The notes beneath the pieces are model-generated. The model did not search any database. It was not told the origin of the DNA and saw nothing but the letters and a program-made list of their open reading frames with translations. A program made the position numbers and the translations under genes. 64,000 nt of DNA from Streptomyces hyderabadensis (lineage in GTDB: Bacteria; Actinomycetota; Actinomycetes; Streptomycetales; Streptomycetaceae): NCBI RefSeq assembly GCF_020404845.1, contig NZ_JAIOJZ010000030.1, positions 1 through 64,000 of the forward strand, in the 5' to 3' direction. Shown here in pieces: positions 9,116 to 17,855 of the stretch. How positions within the stretch are numbered: position 1 is the stretch's first letter; each line of letters starts with the position of its first letter.

Positions 9116-10003
9116 TCAGTTTTTGGTCAGGCCGAGCAGCCGGGCGGCGTTGTCCTTGAGGATCCTGGGCCGCACCTCGGGCTTGATGTCGAGCTTCTCG
9201 AAGTCGGCGAGCCAGCGGTCCGGGGTGATGACCGGGTAGTCGGAGCCGAAGAGCACCTTGTCCTTGAGCAGCGTGTTGGCGTACCGCACCAGCTGCGGCG
9301 GGAAGTACTTCGGGGACCAGCCCGACAGGTCGATGTACACATAGGGCTTGTGCGTGGCGACGGCCAGGGCCTCGTCCTGCCAGGGGAAGGACGGGTGAGC
9401 CAGGATGATCCGCAGTTCGGGGAAGTCCACGGCCACGTCGTCGACGAGCATGGGGTTGGAGTACTTCAGCCGGATGCCGCCGCCTCCGGGCACTCCGGCG
9501 CCGATCCCGGTCTGCCCGGTGTGGAAGAGCGCGGGCACACCGAGTTCCTCGATCGCCTCGTAGAGCGGGTAGGCCATCCGGTCGTCGGGGGAGAACGCCT
9601 GGATGCTGGGGTGGAACTTGAAGCCGCGCACCCCGTGCTCCTCGACCAGGCGGCGTGCCTCCCGCACCCCCGCACGGCCCTTGTGCGGGTCGACACTGGC
9701 GAACGGGACGAGTACGTCGGCGTGGGCGGCGCAGCTCTCGGCGACCTCCTCGTTGGCGATGCGCGGATGGCCGGTGGCGTGTTCGGCGTCCACGGTGAAC
9801 ACCACGGCGGCCATGTGCCGTTCCCGGTAGTACGCGGCCATCTCGTCGATGGTCGGCTGCCGGTGGCCGTGCGCCTTGAAGTACTCCTCGGAGGTCCCGA
9901 AGAGCTCCGGGCTCAGCGCGCCGTGTCCGGTACGGGAGATCTCCGCGTGGGTGTGGACGTCGATGGCGGTGAGGCTGTCGACATCGATGACCGGGTCGCT
10001 CAC
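9116..10003 (-). CDS. Amidohydrolase-2 family metal-dependent hydrolase/decarboxylase
   Basis: A TIM-barrel protein of 295 residues in the family that includes ACMSD and gamma-resorcylate decarboxylases. The metal-ligand motif IDVHTHAE lies near the N-terminus, with later strand motifs GFKFHPSIQAF, FHTGQTG, LAHPSFPW and FGSDYPV carrying the remaining His/Asp ligands. The GTG start at 10003 lies 1 bp after the SDR stop and has GGAGG 6 nt upstream. With a ligase and hydratase it suggests breakdown of an aromatic or dicarboxylic acid; whether it decarboxylates or hydrolyses cannot be read from the sequence. Confidence 0.82.
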   Translation of the reverse strand: MSDPVIDVDSLTAIDVHTHAEISRTGHGALSPELFGTSEEYFKAHGHRQPTIDEMAAYYRERHMAAVVFTVDAEHATGHPRIANEEVAESCAAHADVLVPFASVDPHKGRAGVREARRLVEEHGVRGFKFHPSIQAFSPDDRMAYPLYEAIEELGVPALFHTGQTGIGAGVPGGGGIRLKYSNPMLVDDVAVDFPELRIILAHPSFPWQDEALAVATHKPYVYIDLSGWSPKYFPPQLVRYANTLLKDKVLFGSDYPVITPDRWLADFEKLDIKPEVRPRILKDNAARLLGLTKN

Positions 10004-10004
10004 G

Positions 10005-10916
10005 TCAGGCCTCCGGCGCCTTGGGAGCCGGAATGCCGTACGTCTCGGGGTCGGCGCCGACCCCGGCGTGCCAGTGCTCGCCGATCGCGTCGGCGCTCCA
10101 GCCGCCGTCGGTGAGGGCGACCGCCTTCTCCTTGGGGTGGGCCCACAGGGCCAGCCGGTCGCCGCCGATGCCGATGGCCTGCCCGGTGACGTCCTTGGCG
10201 GCTTCCGAGGCGAGGAAGGTGATCAGGCCGGCCACGTCCTCGACGGTGCCGAGTCCCTCGTCCTTGCGCAGCCAGTCCGGCAGGGGTGCGCCGGTGCGCT
10301 CGGCCTCCTCGATGGCCGGGGCGAAGGCCGGGACGGTCTTGGTCATCTCGGTGGCGGCGACGGGGACGACCGCGTTGACGGTGATGCCCGCGCGGGCCAG
10401 CTCCAGCGCCCAGGTCCGGGCCATCGCCACGATGCCGGCCTTGGCGGCGGCGTAGTTGGTCTGGCCGAAGTTGCCGCGCTGGCCGGCGGGGGAGGAGATC
10501 AGGACCAGCCGTCCGCCCTCGCCCTGCTCGCGCATCCGCACCGCCGCGGCCCGGGCGCAGGTGAAGGTGCCGCGCAGGTGGACCTTGATCACGGAGTCGA
10601 AGTCGTCGTCCGTCATCTTCCACAGCACCCGGTCGCGGAGGATCCCGGCGTTGGTGACGAGGACGTCCAGCCGGCCGAACGTGCGCACCGCCGTGTCGGT
10701 GATCCGTTCGGCGGCCTCGCTGTCGCCCACGGCGGCCACGACTCCGGTGGCCCTGCCGCCGGCCGCGGTGATGGCGCCGACCGCCTCGTCGACCACGTCG
10801 GCGTCGACGTCGTTGACCACGACGGCGGCGCCCGCGGCGGCCAGGGCCCGGGCGTACGCGAGTCCCAGTCCGCGGCCGCTTCCGGTGACGACGGCGACCT
10901 TGCCCTGCAGCTCCAT
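10005..10916 (-). CDS. Short-chain dehydrogenase/reductase (FabG/MFE-2 type)
   Basis: A 303-residue NAD(P)-dependent oxidoreductase and the first gene of the leftward operon. It has the Rossmann motif VTGSGRGLGLAYA near the N-terminus, the NAG motif (VTNAGI), the catalytic Ser in VLISSPAGQ and the YxxxK pair in NYAAAKAG. An extension of about 60 residues after the SDR core is unusual for FabG and more like the dehydrogenase part of multifunctional beta-oxidation enzymes. The ATG at 10916 is closest to the Rossmann start. Expression is probably controlled by the divergent MarR gene through the palindromes at 10992 and 11033. Confidence 0.87.
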   Translation of the reverse strand: MELQGKVAVVTGSGRGLGLAYARALAAAGAAVVVNDVDADVVDEAVGAITAAGGRATGVVAAVGDSEAAERITDTAVRTFGRLDVLVTNAGILRDRVLWKMTDDDFDSVIKVHLRGTFTCARAAAVRMREQGEGGRLVLISSPAGQRGNFGQTNYAAAKAGIVAMARTWALELARAGITVNAVVPVAATEMTKTVPAFAPAIEEAERTGAPLPDWLRKDEGLGTVEDVAGLITFLASEAAKDVTGQAIGIGGDRLALWAHPKEKAVALTDGGWSADAIGEHWHAGVGADPETYGIPAPKAPEA

Positions 10917-10991
10917 GACTGTGCCTCTTCCTGCTGGCGGTGAGGTGGTGAGGGGCGGTGCGGCCGACCGGGCCGTCACCCAGACTTGATC

Positions 10992-11006
10992 GACAGGAAT
11001 CCTGTC
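10992..11006. promoter_or_regulatory. MarR-type operator, copy 1
   Basis: GACAGGA-A-TCCTGTC is a perfect 7-bp inverted repeat with a single central base, in the 187-bp gap between the SDR operon and the MarR gene. A near-identical copy lies 41 bp away, about four helical turns. Confidence 0.75.
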
Positions 11007-11032
11007 GGTTGCTGGGTCCAGTGTTCTCATTC

Positions 11033-11047
11033 AACAGGAATCCTGTC
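11033..11047. promoter_or_regulatory. MarR-type operator, copy 2
   Basis: AACAGGAATCCTGTC differs from copy 1 only in its first base, leaving 6-bp perfect arms. It is the copy nearer the MarR start codon. The pair would let one dimeric regulator control both divergent promoters. Confidence 0.75.
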
Positions 11048-11103
11048 AATGGCTTAGGCTGGTCCCTCGTGAGGCCCGGATCGGCAGTCAGTGGAGGCAC
11101 GGG

Positions 11104-11568
11104 ATGAAGCGAGCGCCGGAGCGGTCCGTGGAGGGTGCCGGATCCGCGGCCGAAGCGGGGCCGTCGCTGCTCTACCTGCTCAAGCGGACCGAACTCGTGG
11201 TCCGCGCCCGCCTGGAGGAGTTGCTCAAGCCCGCGGGCGTCACCGCGCTGCAGTACACGGCGCTGACCGTGCTGGAGCGGCACGACGGCATCTCCGCCGC
11301 GCAGTTGGCCCGCGACTCGTTCGTCACGGCGCAGTCGATGGCGGACATGGTGCGCGCGCTGGAGAGCCGGGGCCTGGTGCGACGCGAGCCGAACCCGTCG
11401 AACCGGCGGGAGAAGGTGATCCGGCTCGCGGAAGCGGGACGGCGGCTGCTCGCCGACTACGCCGAGCCGGCCCGGCTGCTGGAGCGGCGGATGGTGGCGG
11501 ACCTCGGTCCCGCCGACGTCGAGCGGTTCCGTGAGGTCCTGAAGAGCGCCCACCGCGCACTGTCCTGA
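11104..11568 (+). CDS. MarR-family transcriptional regulator
   Basis: A 154-residue winged-helix regulator. The core runs from LLYLLKRTELVVRARLEELL through the recognition region (ISAAQLARDSFVTAQSMADMVRALESRGLVRR, in two parts) and the wing (NRREKVIRLAEAGRRLL). It is divergent from the SDR/amidohydrolase/ligase/MaoC operon, and two palindromes lie between them. It is therefore the likely repressor of that operon, released by an acid or CoA-ester ligand as in other aromatic-degradation MarR proteins. Confidence 0.88.
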   Translation: MKRAPERSVEGAGSAAEAGPSLLYLLKRTELVVRARLEELLKPAGVTALQYTALTVLERHDGISAAQLARDSFVTAQSMADMVRALESRGLVRREPNPSNRREKVIRLAEAGRRLLADYAEPARLLERRMVADLGPADVERFREVLKSAHRALS

Positions 11569-11626
11569 CCGCGTGGCGGGTGGCGGGTGACGGACGGCCG
11601 GTCTGTGCGGCGCGCGGCCGCCCGGG

Positions 11627-12634
11627 TCACGACCTCGAGCGCGTCACCTCGTCCAGCCGCCGTGCCGCCGTCGCCTGCTCGAACGGGGTGTCCCCGTGCG
11701 CCCTGCGGTCGCCCAGCGAGGCGTACAGGTCGGCCACGGCCGCGGAGTCGTGATGGGAGGCCAGTTCGGCCAGTTCGGGTGAGACCGTGCCGAGGATCTG
11801 CCGGAACCGCAGCTCGGCCAGCGGACCCAGGCGGTCGTAGATCTCGAGGAAGACCTGCTGGGCGCGCGGCCGGTCCCAGTCGGGCGGCAGCAGCTCGGCC
11901 GGCAGGTCCGGGTCGGTCTCGGGGAACCGCCGCCAGGCCACCCTCAGTTCGGTGCGGGTGCGCAGCGCCTCGGCCGGGCTGATCAGGCCCGCCGCGAGGC
12001 TCTTCAGCACGGGCTCGTAGCGTTCGGTGAAGGCGCGGTACTCCTGGCTCAGCGACGTCAGGTCGAACGCCGAGACCGGGTCGCCCCGGCGGGTGCCGCC
12101 GGGCACCGCGACGCAGCGCAGCACGGTCGCGGTCTCGATGCCGAGTTCCTGCAGCAGGGCCTGAGCCGGTGCGCCGAGGTCGTGCGGCGACACCCACACG
12201 CCGTCGTAGAGCGCCGCGAACCGCAGCAGCCGCAGCCGGGAGCGCAGGGCCGTGCGCAGGCCCCGGGCCTGCTCGGGGACGGAGAACGCGACGACCGTCC
12301 ACTGTCCGTCCCACTCGGGCGCGGTCGTGCCGAAGGTCAGCATCCGGTGCGTGCGTTCGACGATCACCTCGGAGGTGCGCGCCGGGATCCCGTACGCCGT
12401 GGTGCGTCCGCTGCGGGAGGTGTCCAGGAGCCCGCGGGCCACCAGCCGACGCATCGCGGCTCTGGCGCCGTCGGACGTCACGTCGAAGTCGGCCAGCAGT
12501 CTCACCAGGGCTGTGGCGGGGATGTGTTCGTCGCGCCAGTACCAGAAGTCGCCCAGCAGGGAGGTCAGCAGAAGCTGCGGCTCCGCCCCGTTCTGAGCCC
12601 GGGGCAGCTCGGTCTTCGGCAGGTCCTTCCCCAT
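11627..12634 (-). CDS. PaaX-family transcriptional regulator
   Basis: A 335-residue PaaX-type repressor. An N-terminal winged helix (LLTSLLGDFWYWRDEHIPATALVRLLADFDVTSDGARAAMRRLV, in parts) is followed by the family's central domain (DGQWTVVAFSVPEQARGLRTALRSRLRLLRF) and a C-terminal PaaX domain. Known PaaX proteins respond to phenylacetyl-CoA. The ATG at 12634 is preferred over one 12 codons upstream. It faces the long rightward operon across a 137-bp gap with a 9-bp inverted repeat, so that operon is its probable target. Confidence 0.88.
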   Translation of the reverse strand: MGKDLPKTELPRAQNGAEPQLLLTSLLGDFWYWRDEHIPATALVRLLADFDVTSDGARAAMRRLVARGLLDTSRSGRTTAYGIPARTSEVIVERTHRMLTFGTTAPEWDGQWTVVAFSVPEQARGLRTALRSRLRLLRFAALYDGVWVSPHDLGAPAQALLQELGIETATVLRCVAVPGGTRRGDPVSAFDLTSLSQEYRAFTERYEPVLKSLAAGLISPAEALRTRTELRVAWRRFPETDPDLPAELLPPDWDRPRAQQVFLEIYDRLGPLAELRFRQILGTVSPELAELASHHDSAAVADLYASLGDRRAHGDTPFEQATAARRLDEVTRSRS

Positions 12635-12677
12635 GGCACCCCAGTTCCCTCGGTGGCCGTCGCGTCGCATCGAAGTA

Positions 12678-12713
12678 TCGCACGAGTCTTGTCATAGGCG
12701 ACACCTCGTGCGA
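12678..12713. promoter_or_regulatory. Inverted repeat between PaaX and the ABC/CoA operon
   Basis: TCGCACGAG (12678-12686) is mirrored exactly by CTCGTGCGA (12705-12713) across 18 bp. It lies between divergent start codons and is the best candidate operator for the PaaX protein. Confidence 0.55.
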
Positions 12714-12771
12714 CGCTCGGCATCGATACCGACAATGATGCGGATCCTCTCCCATGCAAGGGAACACCTTC

Positions 12772-13695
12772 ATGCGCAACTTTCGAGGCCACCGTCGGTG
12801 GCGAACATGTTGGACCCTCACGACCGCACTCGTCTCCGTCACGGCCCTCGCCGGCTGCGCCGCCGACGAGGAGCAAGGCGTCTCCAAGCCCTCCATCCCC
12901 GAGGCGACCGCCCTCCACGACGCCCTGCCGCAGTCGGTCAAGGACGCCGGCGTCCTGCGGTTCGCGGGTGACTCGCACCCGCCCTTCCGCTCGGTCGGCG
13001 CCGACGGCTCCGTGACGGGCATCGACCAGGACCTGCAGGAAGCGCTCGGGCAGGTACTCGGAGTACGCACCGAGATCAAGATCGTGAACAACCTCCCCGC
13101 CGCGCTCCAGGGCATGCTCAGCGGGCGCTACAACGGCTTCAACGGGCCCGTGCAGGCCACCGCCGAACGCGAGCGCCAGTTCGACACCATCACCTGGATG
13201 ACCAGCCGCACGTCCTACGTCGTGCCCAAGGCGGGCAAGACCCGGATCGCCTCCGCCGCCGACCTGTGCGGCAAGCAGGTCGCCGTGGTGAAGTCGAGCA
13301 TCGTCGAGAGCCAGCTGGCCAAACTGTCCGCGTACTGCACCGACCAGGGCAAGCAGCCCACCCGGTCGATCGGACTCGACGACACCAACGCCACCCTCCT
13401 CGCCGCGCAGTCCGGCCGCGCCGACGCCGCGGGGATGACCCAGGCCGCCGCCATCGACGTCACCGACTCCCAGTCGGACAAGTACGACTACGTCACCCAG
13501 ACCGAGGAGCAGGGCGCCACCACCGATCACCTCGCCCTCCTCGTGCCCAAGGAGAGCAAGCTCGGCCCGGTGCTCCAGAAGGCCTTCCAGAAGCTCGTCG
13601 ACAACGGTGAGTACCGACGCGTCATGGAGCACTGGGGACTGAAGGACGTGATGGTCGACAAGCCCGTCCTCAACATCGCCGGCAAAGAGGGCTGA
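12772..13695 (+). CDS. ABC transporter substrate-binding lipoprotein (polar amino acid family)
   Basis: A family-3 solute-binding protein of about 307 residues, anchored outside the membrane. An Arg-rich n-region and hydrophobic segment end in the lipobox LAGC. The mature domain has the type-II binding-protein pattern (GVLRFAGDSHPPFRSVGADGSVTGIDQDL, in two parts; VAVVKSSIVESQLAKL; MEHWGL at the end). An AAGGGA ribosome site about 8 nt upstream favours ATG 12772 over ATG 12754. It opens an operon of overlapping genes and should deliver its ligand to the permease that follows 3 bp downstream. Confidence 0.88.
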   Translation: MRNFRGHRRWRTCWTLTTALVSVTALAGCAADEEQGVSKPSIPEATALHDALPQSVKDAGVLRFAGDSHPPFRSVGADGSVTGIDQDLQEALGQVLGVRTEIKIVNNLPAALQGMLSGRYNGFNGPVQATAERERQFDTITWMTSRTSYVVPKAGKTRIASAADLCGKQVAVVKSSIVESQLAKLSAYCTDQGKQPTRSIGLDDTNATLLAAQSGRADAAGMTQAAAIDVTDSQSDKYDYVTQTEEQGATTDHLALLVPKESKLGPVLQKAFQKLVDNGEYRRVMEHWGLKDVMVDKPVLNIAGKEG

Positions 13696-13698
13696 ACC

Positions 13699-14625
13699 GT
13701 GGCCGCACCCATCCCACTGACGGAGCGCAAGCACTCCACCGACCCGAAGACCGACGACGTCGCCCTGTCCAAACGGCGCGTGCGGCCCTGGCGGGTGCTG
13801 GCCGGCGCGGTACTCGCGCTCGTCGCCGTGCTGCTCGTCCACTTCCTGGTGACCAACCCGCGCCTGGAATGGGACGTCGTCGCGGAGTACCTGTTCGAGC
13901 CCTCGGTGCTCTCCGGACTCGGCACCACGGTGTGGCTCGCCGTCGCGGCCACCGTCATCGGTGCCGTCGTCGGCGCGATCCTCGCCGCGGCGCAGATGTC
14001 CCCCTTCCCGCCGGTCCGCTGGGCGGCCACGCTCTACATCGGCGTGTTCCGCGGCATCCCGCCCCTGGTGCAGCTCATCTTCTGGTTCAACCTCGCCTAC
14101 CTCCTGCCGCGCATCTCCCTCGGCATCCCCTTCGGCCCGGAGTTCGCCTCCTGGGACGCCAACGAGGTGATCACGCCGGTCACGGCCGCCGTCATCGGAC
14201 TGTCGCTGGTCGAGTCCGCCTACATGGCGGAGATCATCCGTGGGGGACTGCTGGGCGTGGAGCAGGGACAGCGTGACGCGGCCCGCGCCATGGGCTTCAC
14301 CCCGGGCCAGACCTTCTTCCGGGTCGTGCTCCCGCAGGCGATGCGCGTCATCATCCCGCCCGGCGGCAGCCAGTTCATCAGTGTGCTCAAGGGGACCGCG
14401 CTGGTCTCGGTGATCGCCATGGCCGACCTGCTGCACTCGGTCCAGGTCGTCTACAACCGCACCTACGAGATCGTCCCCATGCTCATCGTGGCCTGTCTCT
14501 GGTACCTCGCCGTGGTCACCCTGTTCACCGTCGGACAGCGCTGGCTGGAACGGCACTTCTCCCGGGGCCACACCAGCGGCCCCGCACGACGCCCCAAGAA
14601 GACCACGGACGGAGCCTCCGCATGA
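13699..14625 (+). CDS. Amino-acid-type ABC transporter permease
   Basis: A HisM/GlnP-type inner-membrane permease of 308 residues. One membrane segment lies near residues 33-55, with the permease core after it. The EAA loop that contacts the ATPase is clear ([25 protein letters not shown], in two parts). Only one permease gene is present, so the protein probably works as a homodimer. The GTG start lies 3 bp after the binding-protein stop, and the stop overlaps the ATPase start as ATGA. Confidence 0.9.
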   Translation: MAAPIPLTERKHSTDPKTDDVALSKRRVRPWRVLAGAVLALVAVLLVHFLVTNPRLEWDVVAEYLFEPSVLSGLGTTVWLAVAATVIGAVVGAILAAAQMSPFPPVRWAATLYIGVFRGIPPLVQLIFWFNLAYLLPRISLGIPFGPEFASWDANEVITPVTAAVIGLSLVESAYMAEIIRGGLLGVEQGQRDAARAMGFTPGQTFFRVVLPQAMRVIIPPGGSQFISVLKGTALVSVIAMADLLHSVQVVYNRTYEIVPMLIVACLWYLAVVTLFTVGQRWLERHFSRGHTSGPARRPKKTTDGASA

Positions 14626-15422
14626 CCACTGCACCCGCCCTGCGCGTGCGGGGCGTACGCAAGAACTTCGGCGACCACGCCGCCCTCGACGGGGTCGACC
14701 TCGACGTCGCCGACGGAGAGGTCGTCACGATCATCGGGCCCTCCGGCTCCGGCAAGTCCACCCTCATCCGGTGCGTGCACCAGCTGGAGACCATCGACTC
14801 CGGTGCGATCTACCTGGACGGCGAACTGCTCGGCCACGAACGGCACCGCGGCACCCTGCGTCCGCTCAGTGCCCGCCGGGTCGCCGCCCAGCGCGGCCGG
14901 ATGAGCATGGTCTTCCAGCAGTTCCACCTCATCCCGCACTTCACCGTGCTCCGCAACATCACCGAGGCCCCGGTGCGCGTCCACGGCAGGCCCCGTGAGG
15001 AGGCCGAGGCCGAGGCCCGCGACCTGCTCGCACGCGTCGGCCTCGCCGACCGCGCCGCCCACTACCCGCGCCAGCTCTCCGGAGGCCAGCAGCAGCGGGT
15101 GGCGATCGCACGGGCCGTCGCGGCCCGGCCCCGCGTCATGCTCTTCGACGAACCCACCAGTGCCCTCGACCCCGAACTCGTCGACGAGGTACTCGCCGTC
15201 ATGCGCAACCTCGCCACCGAGGGCATGACGATGGTCGTGGTGACCCACGAGATCGCCTTCGCCCGCGAGGTCGCCGACCGCTGCGTCTTCATGGAGGCGG
15301 GCCGCATCGTCGAGAGCGGAACACCCGACGAGATGCTCACCAACCCCCGCACCGCGCGCCTGCGTTCGTTCCTCGCCCGGCACCGCGACACCCACACCAC
15401 CCCCCAGGAGCCCGTCTCGTGA
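14622..15422 (+). CDS. Amino-acid-type ABC transporter ATP-binding protein (GlnQ-like)
   Basis: A 266-residue ABC ATPase that powers the permease. It has Walker A (GPSGSGKST), the Q-loop ([17 protein letters not shown]), the signature [15 protein letters not shown], Walker B ([16 protein letters not shown]) and the H-loop ([11 protein letters not shown]). All catalytic motifs are intact. It overlaps its neighbours by 4 bp at both ends, so it is translationally coupled to the permease and to the CapA-like gene. Confidence 0.93.
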   Translation: MTTAPALRVRGVRKNFGDHAALDGVDLDVADGEVVTIIGPSGSGKSTLIRCVHQLETIDSGAIYLDGELLGHERHRGTLRPLSARRVAAQRGRMSMVFQQFHLIPHFTVLRNITEAPVRVHGRPREEAEAEARDLLARVGLADRAAHYPRQLSGGQQQRVAIARAVAARPRVMLFDEPTSALDPELVDEVLAVMRNLATEGMTMVVVTHEIAFAREVADRCVFMEAGRIVESGTPDEMLTNPRTARLRSFLARHRDTHTTPQEPVS

Positions 15423-16561
15423 TCACCGTCGCCTCGGTCGGAGACCTCATCCTCGACGAGCCCGACCCCGCCTCGTTCCTGGCGCCCTCGGCACCCCTGC
15501 TGAGCGCCGCGGACGTCACCGTCGGGCACGTCGAGGTCCCGCACTCGACCACCACCGTCCAGCAGAGCACCGACGTACCCGCACCCCCGGCCGATCCCGC
15601 CGCCCTTACCGCGCTCGCCGAGGCCGGCTTCGACATCGTCACACTCGCCGGAAACCACATCTACGACGCGGGCGACACCGGCGTCACCGACACCGTCGCG
15701 CACGCCCGGCGGGCCGGCCTGGCCACGGTCGGTGCCGGAACGAACCTGGACGAGGCCCGCACCCCGGCCGTGGTCGAGCGCGGCGGGCTGCGCATCGGCG
15801 TCCTGTCCTACAACTGCGTCGGCCCGCGCGAGTCCTGGGCCACCTCCCGCAAGGCGGGCTGCGCCTACGTCCACGTCCTCACCCACTACGAACTCGACCA
15901 CGCCAGCCCGGGCGGCCCGCCGAAGACCTACACCTTCGCCGACCCGGACAGCATCACCAGCCTCCAGACCGACGTGGCGGCCCTGCGCGAGCGCGCCGAC
16001 GTCGTCCTCGTCGGCCTCCACAAGGGCGTCGGCCACACCCCCGCCGCCGTCGCCATGTACGAGTCGCCGGTGGCCCGCGCCGCCATCGACGCCGGTGCCG
16101 ACGCCGTCTTCGGCCACCACGCCCACATCATGCGCGGCATCGAGACCTACCGGGGCCGCCCGATCTTCCACGGCCTCGGCAACTTCGTCACCGTGACCCG
16201 CGCGCTGACCCCGGACGCGAGCAGCCGCTCCAGCGCCGAGCTGACCGCATGGGCCCGCCGCCGCAAGGAGCTGTACGGCTTCGTCCCCGACCCCGGCATG
16301 CCCGCCTACCCCTTCCACCCGGAGAGCCGCAACACCGCGATCGCCGTCTGCCGCTTCGACGGCGAAGGCCTCGTCGAAGCGGGCTTCGAGCCCTGCTGGA
16401 TCGACGACGCGGGACGCCCGGTGCCCTGCGGCGACACCGACGAGGGCCGACGGGTCACCGGCTACATCGAGCACATCACCCGCACCGCGGGCCTGAACGG
16501 CCGGTTCGTCCGCGAGGACGGCCGCGTACGGATCGACCTGCACACCGAGAGGGCATCATGA
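15419..16561 (+). CDS. CapA-family protein (metallophosphatase-like)
   Basis: A 380-residue CapA/PgsA-type protein with a calcineurin-like fold. It keeps the family's metal-site motifs ([71 protein letters not shown] in parts). CapA is best known from poly-gamma-glutamate synthesis, but no PgsB/PgsC homologue is here and the protein lacks a signal peptide or membrane segment. Inside an import and CoA-activation operon it more likely acts as a soluble hydrolase on a pathway intermediate. The GTG start and the stop both overlap neighbouring genes by 4 bp. Confidence 0.85.
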   Translation: MITVASVGDLILDEPDPASFLAPSAPLLSAADVTVGHVEVPHSTTTVQQSTDVPAPPADPAALTALAEAGFDIVTLAGNHIYDAGDTGVTDTVAHARRAGLATVGAGTNLDEARTPAVVERGGLRIGVLSYNCVGPRESWATSRKAGCAYVHVLTHYELDHASPGGPPKTYTFADPDSITSLQTDVAALRERADVVLVGLHKGVGHTPAAVAMYESPVARAAIDAGADAVFGHHAHIMRGIETYRGRPIFHGLGNFVTVTRALTPDASSRSSAELTAWARRRKELYGFVPDPGMPAYPFHPESRNTAIAVCRFDGEGLVEAGFEPCWIDDAGRPVPCGDTDEGRRVTGYIEHITRTAGLNGRFVREDGRVRIDLHTERAS

Positions 16562-17796
16562 GCGACCAGCCACTGGCCGGACGGACCGTCATCGACCTGA
16601 CCACCGCGCTGGCCGGCCCCTACGCCACCCTGCTCCTCGCCGGACTCGGCGCCACCGTCATCAAGGTCGAGAACCCGGCCACCGGCGGCGACTCCTCCCG
16701 CAACAACGCCCCCTACGTCGGCGGCGACGGCCTCTCCGTGACCCGGCGCGGCCCCGACGACATGTCGGTCTCGATGCTCGCCCGCGGCCGCAACAAGCTC
16801 AGCGTCACCCTCAACCTCAAGGACGAGCGCTCCCGGCGGGTCTTCGCGGACCTCGTGCGCGACGCCGACATCCTCGTGGAGAACTACAGCCCCGGCGTCA
16901 CCGGCCGCCTCGGCATCGACTACGCCACCGTCCACGAGCTCAACCCGCGGCTCGTCTACACGTCCATCACCGGCTTCGGCAGCCAGGGCGGACCCGGCTC
17001 CGGCAAGGCGATGGACTCCATCATCCAGGCACTGTCCGGCGTCATGCTCACCGCGGGCGAGCCGGACGAGGGACCGGTACGCTTCGGACTTCCCGTCGGC
17101 GACATGCTCGCGCCGCTGTTCGCGGTGATAGGCACCCTGTCCGCACTCATGCAGGCCGACCAGAGCGGCGAGGGACAGCACGTCGACGTCTCCATGCTCG
17201 GCGCGCTCACCTCCCTGGTGGCGTGCGAGCCCTTCGACGCCTTCGCCGCGGTCGGCATGCCGCAGCGCACCGGCGCCATGGTGCCCCGCCTCGCCCCCTT
17301 CGGCATCCTGCCCACCGCCGACGGCCACATCGCGCTGTCCGCACCCACCGACGCCTTCGCCCACGGCGTACTGCGCGCCGTCGGCCGCCCCGACCTGATC
17401 GACGACGCCCGCTTCCACAGCCGCGACCAGCGGGTCCGCCACGCCGACGAGATCCACGCCCTGATCCGGGAGTGGAGCAGCACCCGCCCCACCGCCGAGG
17501 CGCTCGACGCGTTCACCGAGCACGGCGTGCCGGCCGCCGAGGTGCGCGACCCCAGGGACGCCGTACACGACCCGCTCGTGCTGCAGCGCGAGGAGGTCGT
17601 CCCCGTCACCCACCCGACGCACGGCCCCGTCGAGGGCCTGGCCACCACCGGCGTGCCCATCCGCTTCTCCGCCGCCCGCGCGGGCTTCGACCGGCCCGCC
17701 CCGGCGCTCGGCGAGCACAACGACGCGGTGTACCGCGAGAAGCTCGGCTACAGCCCCGAAGAACTCGCCGAGCTGGCCGCCGAGTCGGTGATCTGA
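16558..17796 (+). CDS. CaiB/BaiF family (type III) CoA-transferase
   Basis: A 412-residue class III CoA-transferase that would move CoA between carboxylic acids. The N-terminal family motif is LAGRTVIDLTTALAGPYATLLLAGLGATVIKVENP (in parts), followed by NKLSVTLNLKDERSRRVFADLV, the catalytic Asp region (GLPVGDMLAPLFAVIGTL) and the C-terminal EHGVPAAEVRD. It precedes two 2-hydroxyacyl-CoA dehydratase-like subunits. The same trio (FldA/FldB/FldC or HadA/B/C) makes and dehydrates 2-hydroxyacyl-CoA esters in anaerobes, which supports a shared pathway here. Confidence 0.9.
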   Translation: MSDQPLAGRTVIDLTTALAGPYATLLLAGLGATVIKVENPATGGDSSRNNAPYVGGDGLSVTRRGPDDMSVSMLARGRNKLSVTLNLKDERSRRVFADLVRDADILVENYSPGVTGRLGIDYATVHELNPRLVYTSITGFGSQGGPGSGKAMDSIIQALSGVMLTAGEPDEGPVRFGLPVGDMLAPLFAVIGTLSALMQADQSGEGQHVDVSMLGALTSLVACEPFDAFAAVGMPQRTGAMVPRLAPFGILPTADGHIALSAPTDAFAHGVLRAVGRPDLIDDARFHSRDQRVRHADEIHALIREWSSTRPTAEALDAFTEHGVPAAEVRDPRDAVHDPLVLQREEVVPVTHPTHGPVEGLATTGVPIRFSAARAGFDRPAPALGEHNDAVYREKLGYSPEELAELAAESVI

Positions 17797-17855
17797 TCCC
17801 GCCGCACCCCTCTCGCCGCTTCGCCGCACACCCGTACCACCTGGAGGAATCCCCC

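Noticed and set aside
7593-9239. 548-codon rightward open frame antisense to the ligase
   Set aside because: It is the G/C-driven shadow of the real leftward gene, with no motifs and low-complexity Gly/Val/Arg composition.
12565-14634. 689-codon leftward open frame across the binding protein and permease
   Set aside because: It is antisense to two genes with clear motifs and ribosome sites.
15062-16543. 493-codon leftward open frame
   Set aside because: It is antisense to the CapA-like gene and lacks any domain.
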